DNA of 64,000 nucleotides from Chloroflexota bacterium (GCA_028873965.1 JAPPMU010000041.1:51374-115373); one strand, 5' to 3'. Positions 1 to 8,520 are shown, numbered from the stretch's first letter. The notes: a model not told the origin generated them from the letters alone. A program made the numbers and translations.

Positions 1-696
1 ACCAGGTACTGGCGCTACAGCCAGGAGCGGATGCAAGAACTTGTCGACGCAGGTAGGGTAGTCCAGCGAAGGCTTGGAGCGGTTCCTGCCTACAAGAGAT
101 ACCTCGACGAGATGCCGGGCGTTCCGCTGCAAGATTCATGGGACGACATCGGCCCATTGCAGGCGCAGTCCAAAGAGCGCATCGGCTACCCCACGCAGAA
201 ACCCCTGGCCCTGCTGGAGCGCATCATCAAGGCGTCGTCCAACGAGGACGACGTGGTGCTGGACCCCTTCTGCGGCTGCGCCACCGCCTGCGTCGCCGCC
301 GAGAACCTGGGCCGCCGCTGGATCGGCATCGACATCTCGCCCAAGGCGGTCGAGCTGGTCAACATGCGCCTCCAGCAGACCATGGGCGAGCTCTTCCACA
401 ACCGCCTGGTAACCGCCCGCACCGACGTCCCCCGGCGCACCGACATCGACGCGCCCATACCCTACCGTCAGAACAAGCACGTCCTCTTCGGCCAGCAGGA
501 AGGACGCTGCAACGGCTGCAAGTCCGCCTTCGAGTTCCGCCACCTGGAGATCGACCACGTCATCCCGCAGTCGGCCGGCGGCACGGATCACGTCGAAAAC
601 CTGCAACTGCTCTGCGCCCACTGCAACCGCGTCAAAGGCGACCGCCCGCAGGAATACCTCGTAGCCCGCCTGCGGGAGATGGGCATGGCGGCATAG
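1..696 (+). CDS. DNA methyltransferase (C-terminal part) fused to HNH endonuclease, 5'-partial
   Basis: The frame is open from base 1, so the gene begins outside the window and the ATG at 31 is probably internal. Counting from that ATG, residues 55-58 (TQKP) and 77-86 (LDPFCGCATA) match the C-terminal SAM-binding part of beta-type N4/N6 amino-methyltransferases; the catalytic (D/S)PPY motif would lie upstream, off the window. Residues 159-200 form an HNH zinc-finger nuclease: CxxC at 159/162, the IDH core at 173-175 and CAHC at 194-197. A methylase and a nuclease in one chain suggests restriction-modification or mobile-element biology; that is inference. The HNH half is closely similar to the separate HNH gene 450 bp downstream. 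Confidence 0.85.
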   Translation, partial: TRYWRYSQERMQELVDAGRVVQRRLGAVPAYKRYLDEMPGVPLQDSWDDIGPLQAQSKERIGYPTQKPLALLERIIKASSNEDDVVLDPFCGCATACVAAENLGRRWIGIDISPKAVELVNMRLQQTMGELFHNRLVTARTDVPRRTDIDAPIPYRQNKHVLFGQQEGRCNGCKSAFEFRHLEIDHVIPQSAGGTDHVENLQLLCAHCNRVKGDRPQEYLVARLREMGMAA

Positions 697-731
697 GGAC
701 ACAACATACCCTTGGGGGTGCTTGAGCTGAT

Positions 732-1028
732 ATGGGCGAGCTAGCAAAAATCGCGATCCAAATCATATCTGACAGTTTGCCAGATAGTGATATTGCCAAA
801 CTGGTGGCACTGGTGATCTTCTGCACATTCCTGCTGATGCTGTTTGGGCGCATAAAGTTGGAATGGATTGCCTACGCATTGAGACATATTTATCGTTGGC
901 TACGGTGCAAAATCTTCAGAAAGCATAGATATCGCCTACAGGGAATCGGCAGCACCAATTTGGCAACAGGTAGCGTACGAGGTACATTCATCTGCGCAAT
1001 ATGTGGGCATCTTCGGATTGTGCGTTAA
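732..1028 (+). CDS. Small membrane protein of unknown function
   Basis: This 98-residue ORF has one clear hydrophobic segment near residues 22-42 (LVALVIFCTFLLMLFG), followed by a basic stretch (RHIYRWLRCKIFRKHRYR) and a C-terminal CAICGH motif. I recognise no family. Base composition is visibly more AT-rich than the catabolic genes further on, consistent with the accessory character of this first 2 kb. The start ATG lies just after the methylase-HNH gene, with only weak ribosome-binding signal, so the gene model is moderate. Confidence 0.45.
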   Translation: MGELAKIAIQIISDSLPDSDIAKLVALVIFCTFLLMLFGRIKLEWIAYALRHIYRWLRCKIFRKHRYRLQGIGSTNLATGSVRGTFICAICGHLRIVR

Positions 1029-1144
1029 CACTGACGGTGGTACATCGTTCGTACCGGGGCACATGCAAATGGGTTATTGGACACAAAATCCGCCGCTGTG
1101 TTGGATTGCGCGATGCCCGCACGACATCAAGCAGGAGGCGTGAC

Positions 1145-1417
1145 ATGGCATTCAAAATTCGAGAAACGCAAGAAGACCCGACCCGCCTCCATGACAGGCG
1201 TACCCTTTTCAGACAGCAGAGAGGAAAGTGCGGCGGGTGCGGCTTCGCTTTTGAATTTCGCAACCTGCAAATCGATCACATCGTCCCCATGGTCGACGGC
1301 GGTACAGACCGCCTGGAAAACCTCCAGCTCCTTTGCGCCCACTGCAACCACGCCAAAGGGTCACGGTCGCAGGAAAATTTGTCGGATTACCTGCGCAAAA
1401 TCGGCGTTATCGCATAA
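1145..1417 (+). CDS. Free-standing HNH endonuclease
   Basis: The ORF track starts at 1001, but I choose ATG 1145 because AGGAGG sits 6 bases upstream and the protein then starts at the conserved region. The 90-residue product is essentially a bare HNH domain: CGGC at 29-32, QIDHIVP at 42-48 and LLCAHC at 62-67, with metal- and zinc-binding residues all present. It aligns almost end to end with the HNH part of the methylase fusion at 1-696 (shared LQLLCAHCN, GGTD and the C-terminal I/MGxxA tail). A duplication that separated the nuclease from the methylase, or the reverse, is the simplest reading. Confidence 0.8.
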   Translation: MAFKIRETQEDPTRLHDRRTLFRQQRGKCGGCGFAFEFRNLQIDHIVPMVDGGTDRLENLQLLCAHCNHAKGSRSQENLSDYLRKIGVIA

Positions 1418-1456
1418 GGATGTCTACGCGGTGACTTCCAACCGGAGGTTCAGGAT

Positions 1457-1684
1457 ATGAAGGTCAAATACTTTTCCGATACCGACACCCTGTACATCGA
1501 ACTCTATCAAGCCGAGGTTGACGAAACCCGCGATTTGGACGAGGACACGCTCTTGGACCTGGACGCCGCCGGCCGGCTGTGTGCCATAACTATTGAACAC
1601 GCCAGCGACCGCATGGACATACCGGCGTTTTCTTACGAGCAAATCCCGGCGCAATCTATCCGTCCAACCGGGCGGTCTATATGA
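1457..1684 (+). CDS. DUF2283 domain protein
   Basis: The 75-residue product has the DUF2283 pattern: an N-terminal MKVKYFSDTDTLYIEL strand pair, a central acidic TRDLDEDTLLDLDAAGRL turn and an IEHAS strand. The family is small, widespread and of unknown function, and is often found among accessory or toxin-antitoxin genes. A good GGAGG lies about 8 bases upstream of the start. It follows the HNH gene by 39 bases and could be cotranscribed with it. Confidence 0.8.
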   Translation: MKVKYFSDTDTLYIELYQAEVDETRDLDEDTLLDLDAAGRLCAITIEHASDRMDIPAFSYEQIPAQSIRPTGRSI

Positions 1685-1913
1685 GTGCGGCAACCCACAG
1701 CCCGCCATCCAATCCTGTCCAATCATAAAATCCCGCAAATCCTGCTTCTGACGATTCCTACGGAGCTGTGAAATGTCGTTCAGACCCCAACGTGACACGC
1801 CCTTGCCGGAAGGATTGGTCCACGGGATAACCTCGATAATGTTCGAAAGCGCATTGGTCCCAGCAGAGCCGCCGGAACCGGCTGATACTCCTCCTCATCA
1901 AGGAGACCCCAAT

Positions 1914-2114
1914 ATGAAAACCGTGGCGGAAATCCGGCAGGCCATTTTGGAACTGCCCGAGGCCGACTATGCTCAATTGAGCCGCTGGTTTCACGAGGTG
2001 GATGGGACACGCTGGGACGCGGAAATCGAGCAAGATTCCCACGACGGCAAGCTGGACCCCCTGGTTGATCAAGCCGCTCAAGCCAAAGCCGACGGCACGT
2101 TGCAAGAACTCTGA
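1914..2114 (+). CDS. Addiction-module antitoxin-like protein
   Basis: I use the internal ATG 1914 rather than 1773: AAGGAG lies 8 bases upstream and the protein-like region begins there. The 66-residue product reads MKTVAEIRQAILELPEADYAQL, followed by RWFHEVDGTRWDAEIEQD, a helical pattern shared with small antitoxins of RelB/'addiction module component' type, and it ends in an acidic, alanine-rich tail. No toxin gene follows; the next gene is a convergent transporter. It may be an orphan antitoxin. Family assignment is by pattern only. Confidence 0.55.
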   Translation: MKTVAEIRQAILELPEADYAQLSRWFHEVDGTRWDAEIEQDSHDGKLDPLVDQAAQAKADGTLQEL

Positions 2115-2144
2115 TCCCATCATCCTGTCCATCCCTGCAAAACT

Positions 2145-3407
2145 TCACGCCTCTCGCAACCGCCGCGAAAACAGGCACAGAAACACCGCCACTGAGCCGG
2201 CGATGCCCAGGTAAAGCGCGGTCAACGGCGCGCCGATCTGCGTAACCATCCACCCGTTCAACGCGCTGGCCGGGAAGTGCGCCTGGATCGCCAGCACGCG
2301 CATCCCGCCCATGCGCCCGCGGAACTCGGGATCCGAGTTGCCCATCAGCACCGTCATCACCAGCACCAGCGACACCGAGCGTCCGATGCCGGTAAGGACC
2401 TTTATTGCCAGGGCCACCACCAGCACGGCCCCGAAGGGCAGCAGCCCCGGCAGCGTCAGCACGGCTACGGCGAACAGGATCATCGACCCGTGCCAGCCGC
2501 CGTTCACCGCCCACACCAGCCACCATCCCTGCCGCCGCAGGTTGCCGATGCCGGCCACCACCAGCGCGCCGATCACCGCGCCCGCGCCCATGGCTCCGTT
2601 GAGCAGACCCAAAACCTCCGGCCCGCCCTGCAGCGTTTCCTTGGCAAAGATCGGCATCAGCGCCGTGGTGAAAGGAAAGCCGGTCACGTTGTACATCGCC
2701 GCGATCAGCAGGGCCATGAACAGTTCCTTACGCTGCCAGACGTGACGCAAGCCCTCGGCCACACCGATGATGATCTGGCGAGGCGTCGTGCTGCCCGCGG
2801 TCGCGTTGCGCGTTCGCACCGCCAGCGCCAACCCGCCGCCAATGAGATACATGACGCCGATGAATCCGAATAACCCCGCCGGAGTGAGCGGGGTGTAGAG
2901 GAAACCGCCGACTATCGGCCCCACGAACTGTGTGAGGTTTTGGCCGAAACCCAGCATGGCCACTGCATTGGTGAGCCGCTCGCGTGGCACCGTGTCGATC
3001 AGCAGGGCGTTGGTCACCGGAAGTTCAACGGTGCGAAACGCGCCGCCCCCAAGGATGATTACAAAGATCATCCAGACTTTGAGCGCGTCCAGCAGCAGGA
3101 GCGCCATCAACAGGAACGCCAGCGCCGCCGCGATGAAATGACCCGCCGCCATGAGCAGCCGGCGCGGCATCCGGTCCACCACCGCGCCGGCGAAGACGGA
3201 CAGGAACGCCAAGCCGAGGGCCGATCCGCCGGCCAGCCCTACGAGCAGGGCGTCGCCCGTCAACTCCAGCACCAGCCAGAGCACTGCGATGATCTCCATC
3301 TGCCGGCCGGCCATGGCGATGTTGGCGGACACCCAGACCAGCGAAAAGTCGCGCCGCCGGAACGAGCCGAAGGTCTCGCTGGCACGGGCGCCCAGGAATG
3401 TGGCCAA
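2145..3407 (-). CDS. MFS transporter (EntS-like exporter family)
   Basis: The 420-residue product has about twelve hydrophobic segments and the MFS features of the MFS_3 drug/siderophore exporter group: an N-terminal FRRRDFSLVWVSANIAMAG, then DRMPRRLL (motif A-like) after TM2-TM3. Length is typical. It would sit in the inner membrane and export small molecules by proton exchange; the substrate cannot be read from sequence. It is divergent from the LLM oxidoreductase at 3572 and convergent with the antitoxin-like gene. The start at 3407 is the first ATG of the conserved region. Confidence 0.85.
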   Translation of the reverse strand: MATFLGARASETFGSFRRRDFSLVWVSANIAMAGRQMEIIAVLWLVLELTGDALLVGLAGGSALGLAFLSVFAGAVVDRMPRRLLMAAGHFIAAALAFLLMALLLLDALKVWMIFVIILGGGAFRTVELPVTNALLIDTVPRERLTNAVAMLGFGQNLTQFVGPIVGGFLYTPLTPAGLFGFIGVMYLIGGGLALAVRTRNATAGSTTPRQIIIGVAEGLRHVWQRKELFMALLIAAMYNVTGFPFTTALMPIFAKETLQGGPEVLGLLNGAMGAGAVIGALVVAGIGNLRRQGWWLVWAVNGGWHGSMILFAVAVLTLPGLLPFGAVLVVALAIKVLTGIGRSVSLVLVMTVLMGNSDPEFRGRMGGMRVLAIQAHFPASALNGWMVTQIGAPLTALYLGIAGSVAVFLCLFSRRLREA

Positions 3408-3571
3408 GTTGCTAGCTCCCTCGCAAACCGGCGCCGATTATAGCACCGGGCCATCTGCCCTTCCGCATCAGCACCCACTCGCGACGACCACAGCTCGCTA
3501 TGAACCCGAACTTGCAACGTCCGCGTGGTAAAATTTCGCATCTGAAACGCAGCATCGCTGGAGGCAACGGA

Positions 3572-4630
3572 ATGGAAATCGGCGTCGGACTGGACCACAC
3601 TCTGGGAATGAATTGGGACGACCAGGCCAACTTGGCCCGCGAGGCGGCGGAGTTGGGCTACGAGAGCATCTGGACGCCCGAGAACATCGGCACCGATTCT
3701 TTCCAGGTGTGCGCTCGCCGTTGGCAGGCCAGTTGCGACGTCGTTGAGGGCGGCCTGACCACCGGGATCGGCGTCTCGCCGGTCATGTACCGCACCCCGG
3801 TAGGTTTCGCCATGTCCGGCGGCACCGTGAGCCAGCAGACCGGCGGCAAGTTCATCATGGGTATCGGCGCGGGCAGCGCCTACCGGCCCGCCAACCGCCG
3901 AGATCTCGGTTTCCCCCGGGTTTCCGCTCTGAACCTCATGCGCGATTATCTGACCACCGTGCGCGGCCTGGTCCGCGGCGAGCGTGTCTCCTACCAGGGC
4001 GAGCACATCAACTACAACAACATCCGTCTCGCCATCCGCCCGGCGCCGAACACGCCCATCTACCTGGGCACGCTGGGCCCCGAGATGCTGCGGCTGGCCG
4101 GAGAGATCGCCGACGGCGTGTGCCTGAACTGGTGCACCCCCGCGCAAATCGCCTGGAGCCGCGAGCGCATCGCCGAGGGCGCGGAGCGCGTCGGCCGTGA
4201 CCCATCGGAGTGCAAGGTCGTCGAGTACATTCGTATCTGCGTCGACGAGGACGAGGACGTCGCCCGCCGCGCCTTCGCCAAGAACTGCCTGGGCTACCCG
4301 CTCGGCGCGGCAGTTCCCACGGAGCGGGAGCGCCAGTTCGGTTACCGCGCCCACTTCGAGCGCATGGGCTACACCGAAGAACTGGCCGGCGCCGACGCCA
4401 TCCGCTCGCGCGGCGGCGACATGGACGAGGTCGCCGACGCCTACCCCTCGGATGCCCTGCTGGCCGTCGGCTATTACGGCAAGCCCGACGGTGCCGCCGC
4501 GGCTTTCGCTAAGCTGGCCGAGGGCCTGGACGTCGCCCTGGTTCGCGTCATCTCCGCCCGCCCCGAAATTGCCTCCACCCAAGCCGTCATGCACGCCTGC
4601 GCGCCGGAACGGGTGCGGGCTGCTTTGTGA
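3572..4630 (+). CDS. LLM class flavin-dependent oxidoreductase
   Basis: The start is set at ATG 3572 (MEIGVGLDHTLGMNWDDQ), preceded by GGAGG; the track start at 3500 adds an unconserved leader. The 352-residue protein has the luciferase-like (bacterial luciferase/F420) TIM barrel: ELGYESIWTPEN near residue 28, a central GGKFIMGIGAGS and TPIYLGTLGPEMLRLAGEIADG in the second half. Such enzymes use FMNH2 or F420H2 to oxidise or reduce organic substrates; which cofactor is used cannot be decided here. Its stop overlaps the GTG start of the next gene (GTGA), implying translational coupling. Confidence 0.85.
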   Translation: MEIGVGLDHTLGMNWDDQANLAREAAELGYESIWTPENIGTDSFQVCARRWQASCDVVEGGLTTGIGVSPVMYRTPVGFAMSGGTVSQQTGGKFIMGIGAGSAYRPANRRDLGFPRVSALNLMRDYLTTVRGLVRGERVSYQGEHINYNNIRLAIRPAPNTPIYLGTLGPEMLRLAGEIADGVCLNWCTPAQIAWSRERIAEGAERVGRDPSECKVVEYIRICVDEDEDVARRAFAKNCLGYPLGAAVPTERERQFGYRAHFERMGYTEELAGADAIRSRGGDMDEVADAYPSDALLAVGYYGKPDGAAAAFAKLAEGLDVALVRVISARPEIASTQAVMHACAPERVRAAL

Positions 4631-5013
4631 AGCGCCTCGCAATCAACCTGCTGAAAACCATTGTCGCAGCGGCCATCTACGCCGCGATATTTTGGTATAG
4701 TTTCAGCATATCTGACAATCCGGACCGGCGCACAACGGCGATGATCGGGCTGATCAGCCTCGGTATTGCCTACGGCGTGTGGACAGCGCTGTTCAAGGTC
4801 GCCGGCGAATTGGCAGGGGGCATCATGGTACTGGCAGAATTTCTGAACCGACATCTCCTGGAGCCACAGAAACAGCGATTGCTGGAACAAGGACGCCGGG
4901 AGGGGCGCAAAGAGGGACGCGCCGAGATCCTGGCCAGGATGGAGGAACTGGGTATGGATCCCAGTGCGCTCCTCGCTGATCAAGAAGCGGAGAACGAAGG
5001 CAACGACAGTTGA
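4627..5013 (+). CDS. Small membrane protein with EGR-rich cytoplasmic tail
   Basis: GTG start at 4627 overlaps the upstream TGA. The 128-residue product has two hydrophobic segments (about 5-27 and 39-70), then a highly charged helix with repeated EGR/REG units (QGRREGRKEGRAEILARMEE). I recognise no named family. Two other proteins in this window share the same plan (23301-23762 and 38732-39205), so it looks like a lineage-specific family. It sits between two LLM oxidoreductase genes with overlapping or near-overlapping ends, which suggests cotranscription but not a shared function. Confidence 0.6.
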   Translation: MKRLAINLLKTIVAAAIYAAIFWYSFSISDNPDRRTTAMIGLISLGIAYGVWTALFKVAGELAGGIMVLAEFLNRHLLEPQKQRLLEQGRREGRKEGRAEILARMEELGMDPSALLADQEAENEGNDS

Positions 5014-5024
5014 AAGAGGCCACC

Positions 5025-6110
5025 ATGCACGTAGGCGCCGCCACCATTTTCCAGAACCCGGGCAAGTTCTCCTCCGATTACGATGTGTATCGTGAGGAGC
5101 TGCGGCTCGCCGATCTGGCCGAGCCATTGGGCTTCCAGTCCATCTGGGGCGTGGAGCACCACTTCACCGACTACACCATGTGCCCCGACGTGCTCCAGTT
5201 CCTGACTTACATGGCTGGCCGGACCACAGGCATGCAGCTGGGCAGCATGGTCTGCGTCCTGCCCTGGCACGACCCCATGCGCGTCGCCGAACAGGTCTCC
5301 ATGCTGGACAACCTCAGCGATGGCCGATTCATCCTGGGCGTGGGCCGTGGCCTGGCCAAGGTCGAGTACGACGGCTTCCGCGTGGACATGAACGAGTCCC
5401 GCACGCGGTTCATCGAATCGGCCGAGTGCCTGCTGGCCGGCCTAGAAAGCGGGTTCTGCGAGTTCGACGGCGAGTACATCAAGCAACCCCGCCGTGAGAT
5501 CCGGCCCAACCCGTTCCGCAGCTTCAAGGATCGCACCTACGCCGCCGCCATCTCACCAGAGAGCAGCCGCATCATGGCCCAACTGGGCGTGGGCATGCTG
5601 GTCATCCCGCAAAAGCCCTGGGACGAGGTCGAGCGCGACCTCACCAACTACCGCAACGCCTGGTACGAGAGCCACGGAACCAATTCCACAGGGCCCCCGC
5701 CGCCCGTCGTCGCCTGCTGGACCTTCTGCCACGAAGACGCCGATTACGCCCGCGACATGGCCCGCCGCTACATCGGCGGCTACTGGCACACGGTCATGGA
5801 CCACTACCAGTTCAAGGCCGACCACCACAAAGACATCAAGGGTTACGAGTACTACGGCAAGGTCGCCGAGAAGATGTTCGACTATGGCGACGATGAGGTC
5901 GTGGATTTCTTCGTCAACTTGCAGGTCTGGGGCACGCCCGAACAGTGCTACGATAAGATCCTGCAGATCCGCGACCGCACCGGGCACGACACCTACGTGG
6001 GCGCTTTCAGCTACGCCGCCATGCCCTACGATGTCGCCGAAGCGAGCATGCGCCTCTTCGCTGCGGAGGTGACGCCGGAGCTGAAGGCTCTGACGCTGGG
6101 AGCGGCTTAA
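5025..6110 (+). CDS. LLM class flavin-dependent oxidoreductase
   Basis: ATG 5025 (MHVGAATIFQNPGK) is preferred over the in-frame TTG at 5010 given by the track; AGAGG precedes it. The 361-residue protein belongs to the luciferase-like monooxygenase group: EPLGFQSIWGVEHHF, then GSMVCVLPWHDPMRVAEQ and LDNLSDGRFILGVGRGLA are signature stretches. It differs clearly from the neighbour at 3572, so this is not a recent tandem duplication. An oxygenase attacking an organic substrate is likely; the substrate is unknown. Confidence 0.85.
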   Translation: MHVGAATIFQNPGKFSSDYDVYREELRLADLAEPLGFQSIWGVEHHFTDYTMCPDVLQFLTYMAGRTTGMQLGSMVCVLPWHDPMRVAEQVSMLDNLSDGRFILGVGRGLAKVEYDGFRVDMNESRTRFIESAECLLAGLESGFCEFDGEYIKQPRREIRPNPFRSFKDRTYAAAISPESSRIMAQLGVGMLVIPQKPWDEVERDLTNYRNAWYESHGTNSTGPPPPVVACWTFCHEDADYARDMARRYIGGYWHTVMDHYQFKADHHKDIKGYEYYGKVAEKMFDYGDDEVVDFFVNLQVWGTPEQCYDKILQIRDRTGHDTYVGAFSYAAMPYDVAEASMRLFAAEVTPELKALTLGAA

Positions 6111-6112
6111 TT

Positions 6113-6194
6113 CACATCGATGAACAGGATAAACGGGATTGGCTTTCGGCCCGTCATTCCCGGCTCATCCCGTTATTCCCGCTTTCGCGGGAAT
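6113..6194. repeat. Dispersed repeat plus short palindrome
   Basis: The reverse complement of 6113-6141 reads like AATCCCGTTTATCCTGTTC, a version of a short sequence that recurs near 1711, 2121, 6757 and 11211. It is followed by the perfect palindrome ATTCCCGCTTTCGCGGGAAT at 6175-6194, one of a class of small hairpins scattered in intergenic regions of this window. Confidence 0.6.
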
Positions 6195-6223
6195 CCAGCG
6201 CCTGGCACGATAGCGAGGAAGGC

Positions 6224-6505
6224 ATGACTGACGCCTCACGGGTTATCTGGGCGTACACCGAAGGCCATCTGCGCCAATGGATGGAGGGGCTGTACCGTTA
6301 CTATAGCAACAGAGGCCGTCATGGCTACCACTATCGGTTTCCCGACCCGGCATCCCCGACACCGGAGCAGGCGGACGAGCTGTATCGCCGCATCAAGCAC
6401 ATACTGAACATCCACGTGGACTTTCCGGATCAGGGGATTGAAGAGTACGCTTGGCAATCACTCGAGACGATGGGCCTCATCAGTGAACGACCGGGCGGCA
6501 AGTAG
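6224..6505 (+). CDS. Hypothetical protein, 93 aa
   Basis: A good AGGAAGG precedes ATG 6224. The product is soluble, rich in Tyr and His (LYRYYSNRGRHGYHYRF), with a helical middle (EQADELYRRIKHILNI) and no membrane segment. I recognise no family. Immediately after its stop lies the decayed helicase fragment at 6519, so its 3' neighbourhood has been rearranged and its present C-terminus might not be original. Confidence 0.5.
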   Translation: MTDASRVIWAYTEGHLRQWMEGLYRYYSNRGRHGYHYRFPDPASPTPEQADELYRRIKHILNIHVDFPDQGIEEYAWQSLETMGLISERPGGK

Positions 6506-6518
6506 AGACGATTACAAG

Positions 6519-6612
6519 ATGCTCCAACTGCCCACCGGCTGCAAGACGGACGCAAGGCCGTCTAGCTCACCCACCGCAAGGAACTGACCGAGCAGATCCG
6601 TGGGATGCTCAC
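6519..6612 (+). pseudogene. Decayed remnant of a DEAD/DEAH-type helicase
   Basis: In one frame 6519 onward reads MLQLPTGCKT, a damaged Walker A (compare MTQLPTGGGKT of the helicase at 17028-18707). After a frameshift, 6548 onward reads GRKAV, a TAG stop, then LTHRKELTEQIRGML, matching GRKAVWLTHREELANQTEERL of the same helicase, with the Trp codon TGG turned into TAG. About a dozen residues between motif I and Ia are missing. The rest of the gene is absent. About 300 bases (6506-6804) contain nothing else recognisable except the dispersed repeat at 6757-6780. Confidence 0.7.
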
Positions 6613-6756
6613 CCGCCCCCAATATCCACCGATTGGGCCAACGTCTAACGCGACGTGCTATACGTCGGCCGGATCAATCAGCAATTCACGCAGTGGCCTG
6701 ATAGATTTCCGTTGCTTGCAGGAACAGCGATAATCCCGATACGGTGACATTGGGAT

Positions 6757-6780
6757 CATCCTGCTTATCCTGTCCATCCA
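6757..6780 (+). repeat. Dispersed repeat (ATCCTGCTTATCCTGTCCAT type)
   Basis: This short sequence, ATCCTGCTTATCCTGTCCAT, lies just upstream of the acyl-CoA synthetase start and recurs almost identically at 11211-11237, with shorter forms at 1711-1743 and 2121-2137 and an inverted form at 6113-6141. Confidence 0.65.
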
Positions 6781-6804
6781 TGCCAATACCGGAGGCCACC
6801 GCTC

Positions 6805-8439
6805 ATGTCCGACTGGTTTCCCAAGCAAACGATTGGAGACTTGCTCAACCAGGCCGCCGGCCGTTTCGGCGGGCGCGAGGCCCTCATGTACGAGGGCCGA
6901 CGGTGGACCTTCGACGAGTTTCGCGGCGAAGTTGATCGCGTGGCTCGCGCCCTGATCAACCTCGGCGTCCAGCCCGGCGACAAGGTTTCGATATGGATGC
7001 CCAACCGCGCGGAATGGCTCTTCCTGTTCGGCGCCGTGGCCAAGATTGGAGCCGTGCTGGTGCCCATCAACACCCGGTTCCGCACCACCGACATGGAGTA
7101 CCTGGTCAACCATTCCGACTCAACCGCCCTGATCCTCATGGACCGTTCCGGCCCGGTGGACTTCCTGGACATGCTGCGCGAGGTCGCCCCGGAGGTCGAT
7201 TCCGGCGACGCCTCGGACCTGCGCCCGGCCGTCTTCCCTGCCCTCCGCAACGTCATCGTGTTGGGCGAAACCCACCCTGCCGGCGCCATCGACTGGGATG
7301 CCATGCTGGCCGGCGCCGACGAAGTGCCCGCCTCCGAGCTCACCCACCGCGAATCCGCCGTTAGCCCCGACGACACGTTCCTGCTCATGTACACGTCCGG
7401 AACCACCGGGTTCCCCAAGGGCGTGATGCACTGCCACAACCCCATCCGCACCATCACCGACGCCGCCAACCGCATGGCCATGTCCTCCCGCGACGTCATC
7501 CTCATGTACCTCCCCCTGTTCCACTGCTTCGGGCTCTACGAGGGGCCGCTGATGTCGTGGATCACCGGTGCCCGCATCGTGCTCACCACCATGTTCGATG
7601 CCGGCGAGGTGCTGGATCTCCTGGAATCCGAGCGGGCCACGGTGATGAACGGGTTCGACACCCACTTCTTCGACCTGACCCACCACCCGGACGTCGACCG
7701 GATCGACCGGGGCAGCCTCCGCACCATGCTGCTCGCCGTCGGAATGGCCTCTAGCGAACCCACCGCGCGCCTCACCCAGCAGAAGCTCGGCCCGTCGCTC
7801 TCGGCCTGGGGAATGACCGAGGTCGGCGTGGGCGCCACCCGAACTTTCCTGGACGCTCCCGAGGACGACCGTTGTGTTGAAAGCGGCCACCCGCTGCCCG
7901 GCTACGAGTTCAAGGTCATCGACCCCGAAAGCGGCGACACTCTGCCCCCGTCGACTGTCGGCGAGCTGCTGGTGCGCGGCTACGCTCTCATGCAGGGCTA
8001 CTACAAGCGCCCCGAGGCCACCGCCGAAGCCATCGACGACCAGGGTTGGTTCCACACCGGCGACGTGGCTACCATGCGCGACGACGGCAGCATCCGCTTC
8101 ATGGGCCGCTACAAGGACATGCTCAAGGTCGGGGGCGAAAACGTCGATCCCACCGAGGTCGAAGCCTTCCTGTTGGAGCACCCGGCGGTCAACAAGGTGC
8201 AGGTCATCGGCGTCCCCGACGCCCGCCTGACTGAGGTCGCCTGCGCCTGCGTGGTCGTCGAGCCGGGCCAAGCCATCACCGACGCCGACCTGGACGGTTT
8301 CTGTCGCGGGAAGATGGCCAGCTTCAAGATACCGCGCCATCTGGTCATCATGGACGACTATCCGATGACCTCCAGCGGCAAGGTCCAAAAATACCTGCTC
8401 CGCCAGATGGCATCAGAGCAACTTGGCCTGTCCGCCTAA
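6805..8439 (+). CDS. Acyl-CoA synthetase / AMP-dependent ligase
   Basis: The 544-residue protein is a full-length ANL-family adenylating enzyme. Visible motifs are the P-loop-like MYTSGTTGFPKGVMHCHN (about 195-212), SAWGMTEVG (A5 region, about 333), GWFHTGDVA (about 414) and the C-terminal YKDMLKVGGENVDPTEVE hinge with the catalytic Lys motif SSGKVQK near the end. It would activate a carboxylic acid with ATP and CoA to give an acyl-CoA, feeding beta-oxidation-type genes found elsewhere in the window. Chain length or aromatic preference cannot be read. The start lies in a GGAGG context. Confidence 0.92.
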   Translation: MSDWFPKQTIGDLLNQAAGRFGGREALMYEGRRWTFDEFRGEVDRVARALINLGVQPGDKVSIWMPNRAEWLFLFGAVAKIGAVLVPINTRFRTTDMEYLVNHSDSTALILMDRSGPVDFLDMLREVAPEVDSGDASDLRPAVFPALRNVIVLGETHPAGAIDWDAMLAGADEVPASELTHRESAVSPDDTFLLMYTSGTTGFPKGVMHCHNPIRTITDAANRMAMSSRDVILMYLPLFHCFGLYEGPLMSWITGARIVLTTMFDAGEVLDLLESERATVMNGFDTHFFDLTHHPDVDRIDRGSLRTMLLAVGMASSEPTARLTQQKLGPSLSAWGMTEVGVGATRTFLDAPEDDRCVESGHPLPGYEFKVIDPESGDTLPPSTVGELLVRGYALMQGYYKRPEATAEAIDDQGWFHTGDVATMRDDGSIRFMGRYKDMLKVGGENVDPTEVEAFLLEHPAVNKVQVIGVPDARLTEVACACVVVEPGQAITDADLDGFCRGKMASFKIPRHLVIMDDYPMTSSGKVQKYLLRQMASEQLGLSA

Positions 8440-8520
8440 CAACCGCATGAACTCCCTCGCGCACCCTATGAACAGCCCGGCCATCCCCTCGCCTGACGTG
8501 GTGTCCACCACGGGCGATTC

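Noticed and set aside
3260-4642. Long minus-strand ORF (460 aa) over the MFS/LLM region, and similar long antisense ORFs at 7120-8388, 8599-9846, 39349-40506 and 49746-51143
   Set aside because: They mirror well-recognised genes on the other strand; in GC-rich coding DNA the antisense frame is often open. Their translations are low-complexity and match no family.
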